Source: Enoplolaimus lenunculus
Taxonomy: Eukaryota > Nematoda > Enoplea > Enoplida > Thoracostomopsidae
NCBI GenBank assembly: GCA_030248215.1
Contig: JASANG010000994.1
Coordinates: forward strand, 1-64,000
Length of the DNA: 64,000 nt
Reading direction: 5' to 3'
Part shown: positions 35,801-50,100 of the stretch, piece by piece
Position numbering within the stretch: the stretch's first letter is position 1
Layout of the letters: each line of letters begins with the position of its first letter
The notes under the pieces: generated by a model
Databases searched by the model: none
Told to the model about the DNA's origin: nothing
The model's input: the letters and a program-made list of their open reading frames with translations, nothing else
Position numbers and translations under genes: made by a program

Positions 35801-38153
35801 TTTACAAACTCACATCGCTAGTCCCAGTATTGTGTCTTTCCGATATTCAGTATCTTCGTAAAAGCGTGAAACATCAACGTCTGAACAAAGTAAAACAGTA
35901 CTGTTACAATAGTTATTTCATGCAAAACGCACCTAAACAGCCATGTGTTTGTTATGTAAAAAAATTAACTGAACCATCACAACTAAAATGGTTCATTCAA
36001 AGACATACTTCAAAATTTAACCAGATAAAACTACAAGAATACTTAGCAAAGTTTTTCAAAAGCAAAGTAAACGACTTGTTGCGTCGGGTTCCCATATACT
36101 GAACCACAAGCTAAGTTCGACACCAATCCATCATGTTTTAAGAAACAAAACACCGCAGGCTTGTCCGGAAAACATGACAAGCAACATTTATACCCAAGTT
36201 TACCTGCCGCAACCAACCACAACGCTCCATAGACTAAACCAAAACAAAATATCTAACCGTTTGAAATCTGTTGTACTGTAGCTGCAGTCCAACTATATTC
36301 GAGACGTTGCAGGTACGAATTAAAAATTCCAACGAACTGTTGGCAGTTGTCTTCAAATTGTTGTTGGCTACGAACAAACTCAACACAATATTCTATTAAT
36401 TGCCGTGGTTCAGACATAAACACTTGTTCAACGGTGACACCCGATTCGCAATGAGATAGAATACAAATAGCGTAATAATATAGCACAAATTCCAGAAAAA
36501 CAGGCGATAGACTATTCTGTTGTAAATTTGAAAAACATCCACGTTTGACCGTTGATTTGTCGTTAACAGCAAGCAAAAACGTCATTGCTAATTCTAAAAC
36601 ACAATGTACAAAATAACAAACCAGCTTGTCAATAATGTATATTGTATACACGTGATTTTTAACAAAACGTTAAAAGCCCGAATAACATGATTCATCGTAT
36701 TTAACGCAAATCCTTACTTTGCGTTGGAAAGTGTACAAATTTTACGACACATAAGCGTCTTGATCGTAAACGCAATAGCTGGATTTTTAAAACTCTGTTT
36801 AAGCGTGGCTGCGTGCTTTAAATCTGGTAAGTCAACACCAGGGTGCGACCGGATCAAACGTAACAAAGATGAATACATCTTTTCGAGAAAAAATAAAGTT
36901 AATCACGCCAAGTCAGTATTACTACTATAATTTTGTCCCTACAATGTTTTTCCTTTTAACATTAACAGTCTTCCTTGACATATTTATTTCTGTCATTTCG
37001 AACAGAAATCATCACTGCAGCGGTCTAGAAAAGTCGACTAAATTTAGATTGCGCAGATTTCTGGTTCAAAGTATCCACCTTCGTCAAAGCAAAACTCTGC
37101 ATTCCTTTCTAGGCTTATGCAGGTACTTAAGCATTACTTGAGTAAGACGAACGCATTTAGAAACCCGCCCATTATTTAGTCACTTAACAACAGAACAAAA
37201 TAAACTAACCTAGATCATTTTCAAAAGACAATTTGGCAAGGCCGTTTAAATACGCATCTCGCAACATCAAGGCAACATCTGGTTGAAGTTTTTCAAATTG
37301 TTCAAGCATAGATACAAGAGATACAGCGCGCAGCGCGTTGGCGGAACGATGGAATAGTTCGGTATTGTGTTGGGGCAAACCTAAGAATTGCACAATGCCA
37401 ATAAGACAATCAACTACAGGCCACTACAAAGCAAAGAGACTCATGCCTTTAGAGTCATATGAAAAATACCAACATGTTTGCCGTTATGCAGAAAGCAGAT
37501 TACTTAAATATACAGTAGCATAAGTTTTGCTATTTTAATGATAGATCGACATTTCTTATTTAATTGAAAACTCCTCTTTCAGCTGCAACTTGCACGTATA
37601 AGTTTTGCTGGAAAATATACTCTCAGAACTTAACTTTGCAATTATATATTTATGACAGGTGTCAAATGCCAGCAGGGTTGGCTGTATTAAAATTATGAAA
37701 AGCTAAACCCAACATTCAGTTGCGTCATGTTTATTACAGTACTTATTCGTATAATTAATATCAAAACTAAAATTTCTTTGTACATATTGACAGCTGCCAA
37801 AACTTGTGACAAAAGCTGCAACAGTCATTTAAGAACACTGTCAAATACGCTGTAAATGTAAATTATTCAAAAACCTCACCATTCCTGCCAAACAGTTCCA
37901 AACGTTTATTAGCCGCAACAGCATTCGAAATGTCGCCACTGCTCAATGTCAAGGGCATATCGCGCAATTGATTTTCCACATTTCTCAACTTTCGTTCTAA
38001 ATTCTCAGAGGGACGCGGTGGTGACACCGAACGGGTAGCACCGGTAACCACACCGCTGACCAGCTGTTGCGCACCTGACGCTTGAACAACAACCTCAGGT
38101 AATTTTATCAGATCGTCCACAGCAGTATGTAACGATTGCTCGATTAATTGCAG
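32848..38153 (-). CDS. NBAS: NBAS C-terminal block
   Basis: Exons: 37,880-38,153; 37,210-37,413; 36,718-36,823; 36,258-36,593; 35,814-35,880; 35,410-35,520; 34,748-35,043; 33,215-33,333; 32,848-32,913. Strong collinear motifs: YYYAICILSHCES, DVDVSRFYEDTEYRKDTI, AFSLAKSFDIPTIEVALAHV, HVEYLLTDSG, LLLYYWVLEKCFAS, INIKRLTESSADAK and YDDIYRVWASKAF. The joint from 36,718-36,823 to 36,258-36,593 is off by one base with the best donor (GTAAGG). A weaker donor (C then GTAAAA) a little upstream would restore the frame. The exon 37,880-38,153 holds a Ser/Pro/Arg stretch (SVSPPRPSENLERKLRN) not seen in the human protein. Confidence 0.88.
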
Positions 38154-41100
38154 CTGAAACTGGGGAACGTTCTGGTCCCGGTTTAATATAAGGAAATTTT
38201 TTTAGCAAATCTCTATGATGAATAAAACGGGATCTGGCAAACGGATATTTACGGTGGCAGACCTAAATTTTATAAAACTGCTCTCTTTAATACATATATC
38301 GCTGCGATTGCATTTCTAATTGAAATTCAGCAAAAATGCACTTTTAAACAACTCAAATACTTCAAACAATGCATAAATTTAGTTGCCCTTTCTAGCTAAT
38401 ATCCGATACCGGTAGAAACCGAAACGCAATCTCGATGTTGCCATTAGCAAATTGGCATCACCCACGGTAATTAATACTAACATTTACCATCAAGGAAACC
38501 CTGAATCCAAACTCAAATTACTATTTAAGTAGATAGACAAACGAGTATTACTCGATTAAGAATGCAAGTTGTTCGCTAGGAAGAACCATTCAGACCTTCT
38601 TCAATTGCTTTTCTCCTTTAAAACCTTCGTACTCTTCCAGAAAACGTAAAAACTTTATTGATTACTCTACGTTACACGACTGAAAAAATCTACTTTATAA
38701 ATAAGTAGAAAATACTAACCTTTATACTACAAGCTGTCACCATAATTCGTTCAATATTATCTGCTGAACAGTCGCATAAAGCACTATTTAAGAGGTTCAA
38801 TTTAGTTTCTATGTCTGTATATTCATCTATGCTCGATAATTTTAAAATCAATGTTGATATTTCAGCTCTAGGATATGCCAAAACAATTAATTCACGGCAT
38901 AGCTTTGCTGCAATAGTATAGTGACGCGACTGTATGGCTCGCTCAACGCACAACGTCATCAGCCGATATTTACGGCGTTTATCGCCATTTTCGGTGTCCT
39001 GAATACAAAAGAAGTAGTTATTAATTACAGATACATTACGTCATGCTAGCCAACAATATAAAAATTACAAATTCAACGAAAGTAAAGGTATACTGACTGG
39101 TGGCGGTTGAAAGGGAACGTTCTAGGGAACCGATAATACCGAAAAGCGTTAGCTTAAACAACAGTTCTAAAACATAAAAATGACTTTTAACAAAGACCGG
39201 CTACCGGCCCGGCCTCCTCCCGAACTCAAACCTTGGGACCGCTGTTGTTGAGATTATATTTATTCTTAATCATGACTGTTCAGTGTTTCAAACCCGTCGA
39301 ATTAACTACTTTTACTTCTATTCATTGCACAGACCCATTATAATAAGTTTCCGGTAAAGGTCAGCCACGCTCCAGTTGAATAACTACTCACATGTCCTTC
39401 GACCCCAATCAGTCGAGACAATTTCAGAAGTTTTCCGAATTCCTTAAACGAAGATCTATTTTCGTCTAACACACGAGTAACATAAACAAACGGGTCGATA
39501 GCCATCCGAAGTTGAACTGGTAGGACATTAATATTATATCCATCTACAACGAAAGAATATTAACACTGAATGAATTACTGAATTCAAGAAAAAACACGTA
39601 ACAATATGTAACTAGTTATAATCAAAAATTAACCACTTAAACACATCTCAAGTTTACCAAATCATAATAAAATATTTTTCCGAGAAGAATCTTTGACTTA
39701 ATATTTAAAAAATATAATCAGCCCTAAGTATGATCTGAGTAAAAGCTAACATTCCAATTTTGGACAAAAATGAGCTAATGACGCATATAACACGCCAAAA
39801 TGTAGCACTTTAATAGCAGTTCAGACAGTGATCACAGCGGTCTTTTCGGGCACACACCAGGTTATTCAACTATATCCGCTATGTCCTCGATGTAATGTAA
39901 ACGTGAGATGGAATCCGTAGAACACATCAGCATAATATATGCAAAGCCTATAAACTAGATCAACACCTCACAAAGCCCGGTAACAATATGGCTTGTGTTC
40001 GATAAACACAAAAACTCATTCAAATTCATGTCTATTGTTTCTTTTCAAATATGACCGTGATACCCTAGGCATTCACTGGGTCCGACAGAGTAGGGTAGCG
40101 GGCGTATACCGGGGTATCTTGAGTGTGGGCAACTTTTACCTTATTACTGCCTTGAGGAAAACCCCATTCAGCCATGCTTGATCGCTCGTATATAACATGT
40201 AAACACACGTTACACGCTTATCTATAGCATTATATATAATAGCAAATGCACGGAGTAAACTTACGAAGCATTTTAATTCCTTCAATCAAATCTGCTTCTG
40301 CTTGAAGAATGGCCGGTTTCTCTGGCACCAATTTCAAAATATGTTCCGCCATACCCAATGACTCATCACTAGCGTCACTCGAAGAATTTATATAATCTGA
40401 AATAATAATTTATAAATATTGAACCGTCGCAGTTCTTTAATTTTTTAAATAGGTCCCTAGGTAAAACGACTCTTGATTGTGCTTTTTTTCTTACGTTGCT
40501 CTCCAGAAACTATGACATTCGACTCAAGCATTTTTTGGTATCCAGTCCCCCCTCTATTAGCCACCCTTTTTAAAACCCACATGTAACTAAGAAACAAGCC
40601 ACTACGCCAAACAAATTACATCATTTTCGATTACCTTTTACAGCATCTGCAACCAGCTCCAAGCTTTCTTGATAGCCAAGCTGACCTTCACCAGAAGAAA
40701 CTTTATTGTGCGATTGAAATCCAGTCAATCGGTTATAAATCGCATTAGTACTATTTTCAAGCGCTGTCATCGTTTTCGATTTTCTAGGCATCGAAGTAAT
40801 TTTTGGGTTGGTCAGATCACCATGCAAATATTTTGCTGCAATTGAAATTCTATCTCGATCACCCGCTGATAGCAAACCTTCCACAAACAATCGGTCAATA
40901 GCATCGCGCGGGACATGCTTGAATGACCGCTTGGCCAAATGGGACATTTTGAGATGAAGTGCAGCCCACTCTGCTTCCGGCCAGTCTGGTTTCCCTGAAA
41001 CAGAAGAACAAATCCGCTGGTAATTCAACATAAAGTTGTATACAGCATACTAACAAAGTGATTCATACTACAGCCATACTATTTTACACCGAATTGACAT

Positions 41101-44100
41101 TTTATTTATAAATTTTTGCTCAACAACCTAAGTATTTACTTATGACGGTGAGTTAAGCAAGTAATTCGGCATTTTAAATCAATACAGTAGTTTACAAAAG
41201 CGACAAAGTATATGACATGACAATGGCTTTCAAATCAAGGCTAAAACTGGTTTTAGTTTGCCCCGTATGGTCCGCAAACACAATTTTAATCCAGCAAATC
41301 TCATACCTTTTCGTGCAAATCGTTTACACGCCAAAAGCGATTCAGTTTGGCTTGCACACATCTGTTCAAATTCAGCATAGCCAAACGCAATGTCGTATTC
41401 CGAAAAAACACCCAAACCATACATTATAGCATTCATTCGCTCCAACGATTCTCTACCTGTCTTCGACAAGCAGTCACTGTTAAGTTCCGGAAGGCAAGCA
41501 AACAGCTAAAACAACAAACTACTCAAGAAATATTTACACCAGCCGCTGAGTTTCCCATTTCGGTATTTTAATGTAAATTTAAACACTGCTTTGTTACGCT
41601 ACCAAGCTAAGACGAGATTTATGAGTTACAAAAACATTAGCAAAATATATCCATGCATCCCCAAACTACTTGTAATGAACTATAACGCAAAATAAAATGC
41701 TGCTCGTCACCTGTTTTGCGTTTTCATTACCAAGTTTTCCCAGTTCCATGAACAAAACATGCTATTCATAGTGGGTTTTGTGTATTCAAGTTTCATAAAA
41801 GATATAATAATATACCTTAAACATGTGATCAATAATATCAACTCGTGTGAACTGCCGCAAACAACGCTCACATAGTTCAATTTGTTCCGACGGCGTAAAA
41901 TACGTTAAAGCACAAGGACTCTGAAACTGGGATGTAATTACAATCAAGCACACTATACAGTAATGAGCTCGGCCACTTTAAAAGTTTTTAAGGCCAAGCA
42001 TTCTTATCAACCCTAATATTATATTAAATCTAAATTCTATCCGGCCAGAAAAAAAATACCAAACGAAATCCAGATATTTTCCAGGTTATATTATGTTGTG
42101 CAAAGTAACTTACATTTGGAACAGGAGACATAATGTCCAAAACTCAAATTTCCATTATATAGCTTCAAAACAGCTCTACCGTTGGACTTTAAAGCGATAA
42201 TTAATACAATAGATTAATCTGAGTTATTGTGTTTTTCAGCCGTATGGTTTGTGCTAGTAAATTACTTTTTGCATATCATTTCATTGAAGGTTCACTTACA
42301 ACGTCAGCAACTCTAATTTGCTGAAATAGCGCGAGGGGAATTCGAAGCGATTCCTTTGAAACGTGAACTAACAAATCAGATAACATTTTTGTCAATGACA
42401 TCCCAGAGGATGAGTCAGCATATTTTTGACAACGTTTCTTGAAATACGGAATGACCCACTGATTGGTTTTATCGTTCAAATAATCGTAGGGTACCTGAAA
42501 CAAACACATTATCAAAAATTAACTGCGGTTAGGTTAAGCAGTTTTCATACTTAGAATTATTGGTTTGAAGAGCAAAAACACTTGAAAAAGCGTGTTTCTT
42601 GTACTATGGAAAGTCAACTTGTGCACAGGGAAAATGAATAAAATCGCCTCACTTAAATAAACCACATAATATTGTAATACGCAGGGACCGCCAAAAGTTC
42701 TGAGTTATAACTAAATTAAGCGCAATTTTGGGTTCGTGTATAAAATTAAGTACCACGAAGCGCGACCGGATATCAGACTCCGGTCCGGTTTGATACCCGG
42801 TTCCAGTACAAACCTACCGCATACCTGATATATCCGACTGTGATACCGAATATCACAAACAGCAACTGTATTTTCTAGCAAGTCAACAAGCGTAACTTTT
42901 CAATCTGAGGAGTCTAATGAAAAATCCATGCTAACAGCTATTCCAGTTGAATAAACGGATCCCTCTACGCAAATCAAATAATTCCAGCATCACAATGTAC
43001 ACATCCGGTTCCTCTATAATTCAGAAACTAACATGAGATAACATAAGCAAGCCAACATCGACATCGTTGAGTCGGCGAAAATGTTGTAGTGAAACTTGTT
43101 CGCACTTTGCATCATAATTGAGCAAACACAAAGTTTTGAACTCATCAAGCAATTCTGACAATTCCTAAAATATACATAATATCCCAACTTGAGCTCAATA
43201 ACGTTTGATATACAATTTATCAAGTTACTGGTTCATGCAACAAAACCACTGCCAAACGTTAAATTTTTGAAAAATAATATGCAAAAAACGGCCGGGTGTA
43301 CTGCACAAAACCTGCATAGTAACCAACACATAAAGTACAACACCACATTAACTACAATGTTGCTATTATACTATAACTAATAATAAAACCAGATAACGTA
43401 TCCAGAGCAGAAACTTAACTTACTGTCAATTTTTTATTTTCCACCACAACAGCAAGAAACGCGACCACCATACTGGGCATTTCTGTCCAGTCGTAGATCA
43501 GCTGAGCTCGTCTCTGATACCACGAAACAAACAAATCACGTTGCGATAAAAGCTCAGAGTTCAGCCTGTATAATTTAACAGCATTAAGGTAAAATATTTA
43601 CTCCAAATGTTCATTACGCAAAATTTTTTCACATTATTTTTCAAAGTCACGTTTCCTTACCAAAAAGTATAATATGGCATATACACTAGATGAAATTTTT
43701 CCAAAATATAATCTACTCACCTATAAAAATCGTTGCATGGAATCTGACAATATGACTCCATCCCACACCATAAGTTAATGCAAAGGATGTTTACATCTTC
43801 TCGCTGTCCATTCGGTTCCGGTTGGTTAACACTATCAAATAAACTGTTTGCATTGATGTGATTTCCCGCAAACGATACACGAGCCGGATTGCACCTGCAA
43901 ATAATGACACAACTACAGACGGTTTGAATGAAACATTAAGTGACAGAACCTGGCGTAGCCAGGATTTTGGAAATGCTGTTATGTTCAGTAAAAGTGCCGA
44001 AGCAAAGGAGGTTTCTTGTGTAGAAAGCTGGCGCGGTGTCTAAAAAGCCCTGAAAAAATTCACAAGAGTGGTTCAGACCCGGAACCCTCAACCCCCGGCT

Positions 44101-47100
44101 ACGACTTAACTGAAACATAATAAAACAATATTGTACAACGCAACATAAATGTCCAGGATATAGGCCAAACGATGAGAAAAATCCTTTATCAATGAACGTT
44201 CTGCCAGCGCCACTGCCTGCCAGACTGTATTACTGCCCACTGTCTGCTCTAGAATTCCCTACCAAGCTTATAGTTATAGTATACCTACTCATATAAGGTC
44301 GACATGATCATGACTTCACCTATACAGCGCAATATTGGTGAAGAGCACGTTCGTAACAAATATTGCAACATACAAGCTGCAAAATGCAAAGCAAAATACA
44401 ACCACAATAGCAATACAGCTGCTTACTCAAACCCTGGTAACAGTGATTCGTATTGACTAACGTCGACAACTTCTGGGATAGAATCCAACACAAACAACCT
44501 GAAACAGCGCATTGACCGTTACAATATAAAACAAACCAAGCAAGACCACATTAAATCATATTACCATTATATGACGATAAATCCACAAACAAGCTAATCG
44601 CACAAAAATTACGCTACAAAGATATAAATTTTTCACACTTATTGAGTCTAAAGAAATTACCAAAATGGCAACAACGCATTGGTAAATGTCTGCATCAAAC
44701 ATAATACTGCATCAGTTTGCGCATTCTAAAATAAAATATTATTAGTCAAAGTATATAACATGTTGTCAGTTTTGTCACATAGAATCTCATTGCATTCGTG
44801 AAAATTATGCTTGCATTTTGCCAGGAATGTTAACTAAGCAAAGTTTATTCTGTATTTGAAAAATGATAACAAAATGTATGATATGCATGACTGCTTTAAT
44901 AATGTAGATTATGAATGCTATAAAACAACAGCTATGACCACTATTAACAGAAGACATCAATGTGTTGCAATAGCAATATTATATGTAACAAACGAACCAA
45001 GAAAGCTTTATAACTGTGTTTAACAGAGTTGAACATTTTTACAACTACGACACGACACTCTACGTATTTCAAACCATTCTTGTTTGCATAAAGTTTCTGT
45101 TCGAAAACTAATCTTATCTTGCTCGTTTGGCAGGGTTAAACTAAGCACAGATAGCTTAAACATATTTTAGCTTCATATACCTAGGTTTTCATGCGCATAT
45201 TTAATTACACAAAAACTAAAATAGCCAGACTGGTACTTACATGAGCGAACTGCACAGTCAAGTCTAAAACATGCTTTTCTCGATATTGCTTAAATGTGGT
45301 GCCATCAAAGTGCTCTGCGTTTTGGGGCGTAGCATGAAGCTTCTGAAAACATAAAAATGCCGCAACAAAAACAATAAGAAACTAAAACCTATCTAATCAA
45401 ACTAAAATCCTGCCAAAATTGGATTTATTAAAAATCAATAAATAGTAATATCTGTGCATTGTGAACGTTGAGCATAAAAAATAACAACTTGGTTCTGGAG
45501 TTTTTGGCCGTTTAAAATCTGCCAAGACTCAAAAATCAAGACCGAGCTAAGCCAAATACCGAGAATTACCGAGACCGCTCATTCTCAGCTGCTACAAGCA
45601 AGACAATCCATGTCACAGCATTGTGATCCGTGCAAAACGATACGCAGCATTCGTGCTATTGTGACATCACAACGGCAAGACAGCAATCCCGTTATACCTT
45701 CACCAGCAATCGACATGACAACCTACAGGCAAGGCCTGAAGACCATACACCGTAGAACAGTTGCAGACGCCATAGCTGTGAATAGACCAAATATGCTTCT
45801 TAGAGCTACCCTCTTCAAATCAAATGTAGCTGACAAACCGCTACGCAGGAACAGAAGATCAGTGCTCGCCAAGCTGAGGTCGGGCTGGAGCCGTGTGACC
45901 AATCACAATATAACACGCATCAATACGGACATCCAAGACAGCTACCGAGCATGGAACACAACATTACATGATGTTGCTCACCTATTTCGATGTCCAGCAA
46001 AACCTACGACGCTAAGAATAGAAGATCTGTGGCGCAGGCTTGTGGAAGTGGCGAACCTCCTTGGACTGCAAACGACAAATGAAGAACGCATCGTTCACTC
46101 CCTGTTCACAGATGACAATATATTGGTATTATGCGACCAATCGTACATAAATTCCACCTATTCATTCATATTGAAAAATATACAATTTTCCACATGCTGA
46201 GCTTGAGATAAACGGCAATGCAGCATATCGACATACACCAACGTTCACATGATAAAGACATACACCGTTTCCACATCAGAATCTTAACATTTTAAAATAT
46301 CGCAATACAGGGAAAACTATGTAACGTACATGATAAAACGCCAACAGTTTAACGTAATAGTCCAACAATTCTTCGGCAACATCAGTGCCTTCAACTTTAT
46401 TCGATGTTTGTTTTTGCTTCATGCAAACATCCAGACCATGACGAAATAGTGCGTCACACACTTCAATATCATTAGGAATCACACTCAAACATTGCTCGAG
46501 TACAAAATTTTTGTCCGCGATATTAGACTGAAAAAATATAATATACTATAATATAATAATAATAATAATAATAACAATAATAATAGTAATAGAGCAGGCG
46601 TAAAAAGAGAATGGACCCAGCACGCGTTGCATGTTCGACATGCCCATATCACTAAATATAGACTCACAAAAACAGAAGCTGCTACGTTTATAGATTACGG
46701 GTTTTTCAAAAACATAACACTAAAGCAGGCGAGATCGGCAAAGCCTCAAATTGAAAAATTCGAGCAAAAACGCAACGCGTGGTGGTACATTTAGTACCGC
46801 AGAATTTTAGTAACTTGCACAGTCCTGCCTTGAGGCACAATCAACTCATGATACTAGTGATATAAATTCATAAACACGGGGTTAAAGTCGTTGCCCAGAC
46901 AAAAATTAACCAGCCACCACTGGCGGTCCCTTAAATGTTTTACGGAGGGAGGGCAAGTCTTTCTGTTTTGGCAAGTTTTTCCATTTTTTTCATTTTTACT
47001 TTTTGAAATCTGCTGTATACAACACCAAATATTTCGAGGGGACACCGCCCCCTGCTATCCACCTAAAGCTCTTACCAAGCAGTCCGCGATATCTTCAACA

Positions 47101-50100
47101 GCGATCACTCTTGTTGCGCATAGCCGCCACCACTGCCTCTTGAACACCTGATCACAATCTAACCCATACTGGAAAGCAAGTGTCACAGCTTCGTCGTACT
47201 GTCCAATATCGATTTTCTTATTCAACAACTCTTCTGGTGTAATAGCTTTCGCCAATGTCAATTGATAATCACAATGATTGGCAAAATTATTGCCTGCCGA
47301 ATTTTGTGACACGGTGTTCAGTTTGCTAAATACGTAAAAGCTTCCATCACCCCGGGAAACTGCGTTCTGCTGACCGTTACTCACCAGAGGACCATTATAA
47401 TCAGTCAACAATTCAGAATTCGCCGAAACTCTAAACAATCCAATTTTAGACGAAACAGTTAACGAATAGATTGATAACACAGTCACAACACCAGCTGAAT
47501 TCATAAGCACAATTTCTGTATCAGACCACCAATCAACAAAGCTTAAATTGTGTTCGTGGACATTCGGCACAGAAGATACACTAGTATCAGAAGGCGCGTT
47601 TGCTGTCCGAGATATTGGAATGTTATCGTACGCAAACTGTTTAATAATTTTCAATGAAGGCACTTGAAACAGTACTACGTTTCCATCACTACAAACTGTG
47701 GCAAGTTTTGTAAAATCATGGTTGAGCGACATGCTTATGATGCAGATCTTAAACAATAATTGCAAACTAATGTAAAACAAAACTGAAACTAAAACGTAGA
47801 GCATCATTTAGTTAAAACAGAAACTTTAAGAATTCTTAGGAAATTAAGCTAAAAAGCTTTCCAATGTCCCAACACGATGCCTTTCAGAATTCGTATGAAA
47901 TAAAAGTTAATAACCTACCAACGACAAAAAGCAGATTTTATGCCCGTGACTACTAACAATCACTGCGCTTGTGCTACTGTATAAATAAGACAAAAGTTGC
48001 AACTCCTACTTTTTCTAACCCAAAACAACGTCCAAGAGCAACGCGCAATCGATCAGCGACGTCATGCTTTTTCTGTGACTTAATTCACAAAAAGAATAAT
48101 ATATGTTATATAAATCTATGTTTAAATCAAACATTCGATAATGACTGATATTTTCCAAATATATCAAAGCGGCTCCATAGAAATCTTAGTGTGGTTTGAA
48201 CAATGTTAAATTCCACGACTAATAAAATTATTAATCCACTGGTCTAACCATTCGCCAGAGAGCGACAAAACCTACCAGCTGCAACAACATTGTACACAGA
48301 AAGCAAAAACAAGATTTATTGCCCGTAATATATTTCGTAATAACATAGAATATTTACCACTTTTGTATCTTCATATGACGAATGTTGTATAATAGTCTCT
48401 GACGCAGTGGTATCGGAATCAACTTTCCGCCACGCTGTTATTCCAACGTCCAAAGGACAATTTACCATCTTAACAAGATAAATCAAAATTATATAATAGA
48501 CCAACATGATGCATGCCTAAAACGATTGAAAATACTACCGATCCCGAAATGACACACATAACACTACAACAGAGTGATTCGGATTCTAGTACGAAAAGAA
48601 AAGTTTAACATTTAAACGGCTTTAAACGAATCAAGTTAATTTGTGCATAAACACCTTGAATTCTCTTTTTGATAATTTATATTTTATGCCTGTAATCAAA
48701 ACCACAGTCCTCTAATCAAAAACATACACAAATTTAATAATTTGTACAATAATACAATACAGTACATCGTGTCACAAATTAGCCATTCGTGTGTTGTCAG
48801 CATCGAACAAGTCTTATGATTAATCAATAAACCACTAATTGTTGAAGGAAACAACTGCTACCACCAACCTGATCCAGCCCCACTGACAAAGACTTAACAG
48901 AATCGCCTCCAACAAGTAATAATCTATATGGCGGTGCATATTTCACAACAGTTGCCAACGAATAATAGGGAAACGGTGTCAAACAAATTGCGAACACAGC
49001 TTGATATCCGACTACACGCCTACAACCCCAAAATATATTGTTTTTAGTCATGTGGAGTTTTAAGAATATTGTTTTGTAGATATGACACAACATTATGAAG
49101 CTTTTGTGGCATTTCGCCGGTGCAGGGTCTCCTCTCACTCATCCAAATTCCCCCATGTTCAGCTCACACTAGAAAATATACCCTGTTTTGAAATTATACT
49201 TGCAGAAACACAGAGACAAAAACATGGGTTAGCATGTGTTAGCGTCACCTCTAAACTTTAAAATAGCTATTAACAATTATGCAAACTTAAATTAGTTCTA
49301 AAGCCTGTACTTGCAAATCTAAGCGTTAAATATACCGAATACAATTGCACATTTTAATCAAAACCTTAACACAGTGCTAATTTTAGTCAAATACAAGGAG
49401 TTCTGCCGTACTTATTGTGCCGCGATGCGCCGCAAATAAAAATAATCTTTGTTCCCATTTCGTATGCGGTAACCGTAAGGTAACACCAAACGTTACCAAA
49501 AGCTATTACACAACCCTATCATTACATGTCTACTGCCCCAAGCCAAGTCAAACACAAACTTACCCTACAAAATAACTATGTAGAAACCCGTTAAGCTGCA
49601 ACACAAAGATTTGATCACTCCACTTTCCACTACCGTGATAAACTCCGGAATCTAACGACGTTATGCATGAGTTCGAATCATAAATCGCCGCTTCGATAGC
49701 AGAAACCTACAAATTGCAACATATAGCCCACTTATTGAAATCCGAAAAAAATGAAACTGGCCGAACCGTGTACAATATAATAAACTAAAACCGAGGCTTA
49801 GGAAGCATTTCAGGTAGTCCTCTTAGTTTCAAAAAATACAAGTACACTAGATATACTCCTATGATTTTATGCCATTTGGATGACGTCGTACTCTATATCA
49901 CCATTAACCTAGTAACCTCTTTGAATAATGCAAAACCTTGTGAATTTTTAAACAACTGTTTTTACAGGCTTCATACCCGGCTCCTTAAAGCACCAAAAAA
50001 TCTCTCATACTTTATATACACCCCAAGTGAAAACATTAAACATACCAACATTATGCTATAACAATAGTTTGCTGCAGAATCGAAAATATCAATAACGGGT

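Noticed and set aside
35767-36102. 111-codon plus-strand frame
   Set aside because: Antisense to the NBAS exon 35,814-35,880 and its flanking introns; the minus strand has conserved coding sequence.
36060-36110. Possible NBAS exon after TTCAG at about 36,103 (minus)
   Set aside because: Frame stops soon and no suitable donor; the exon at 35,814-35,880 fits family sequence and both phases perfectly.
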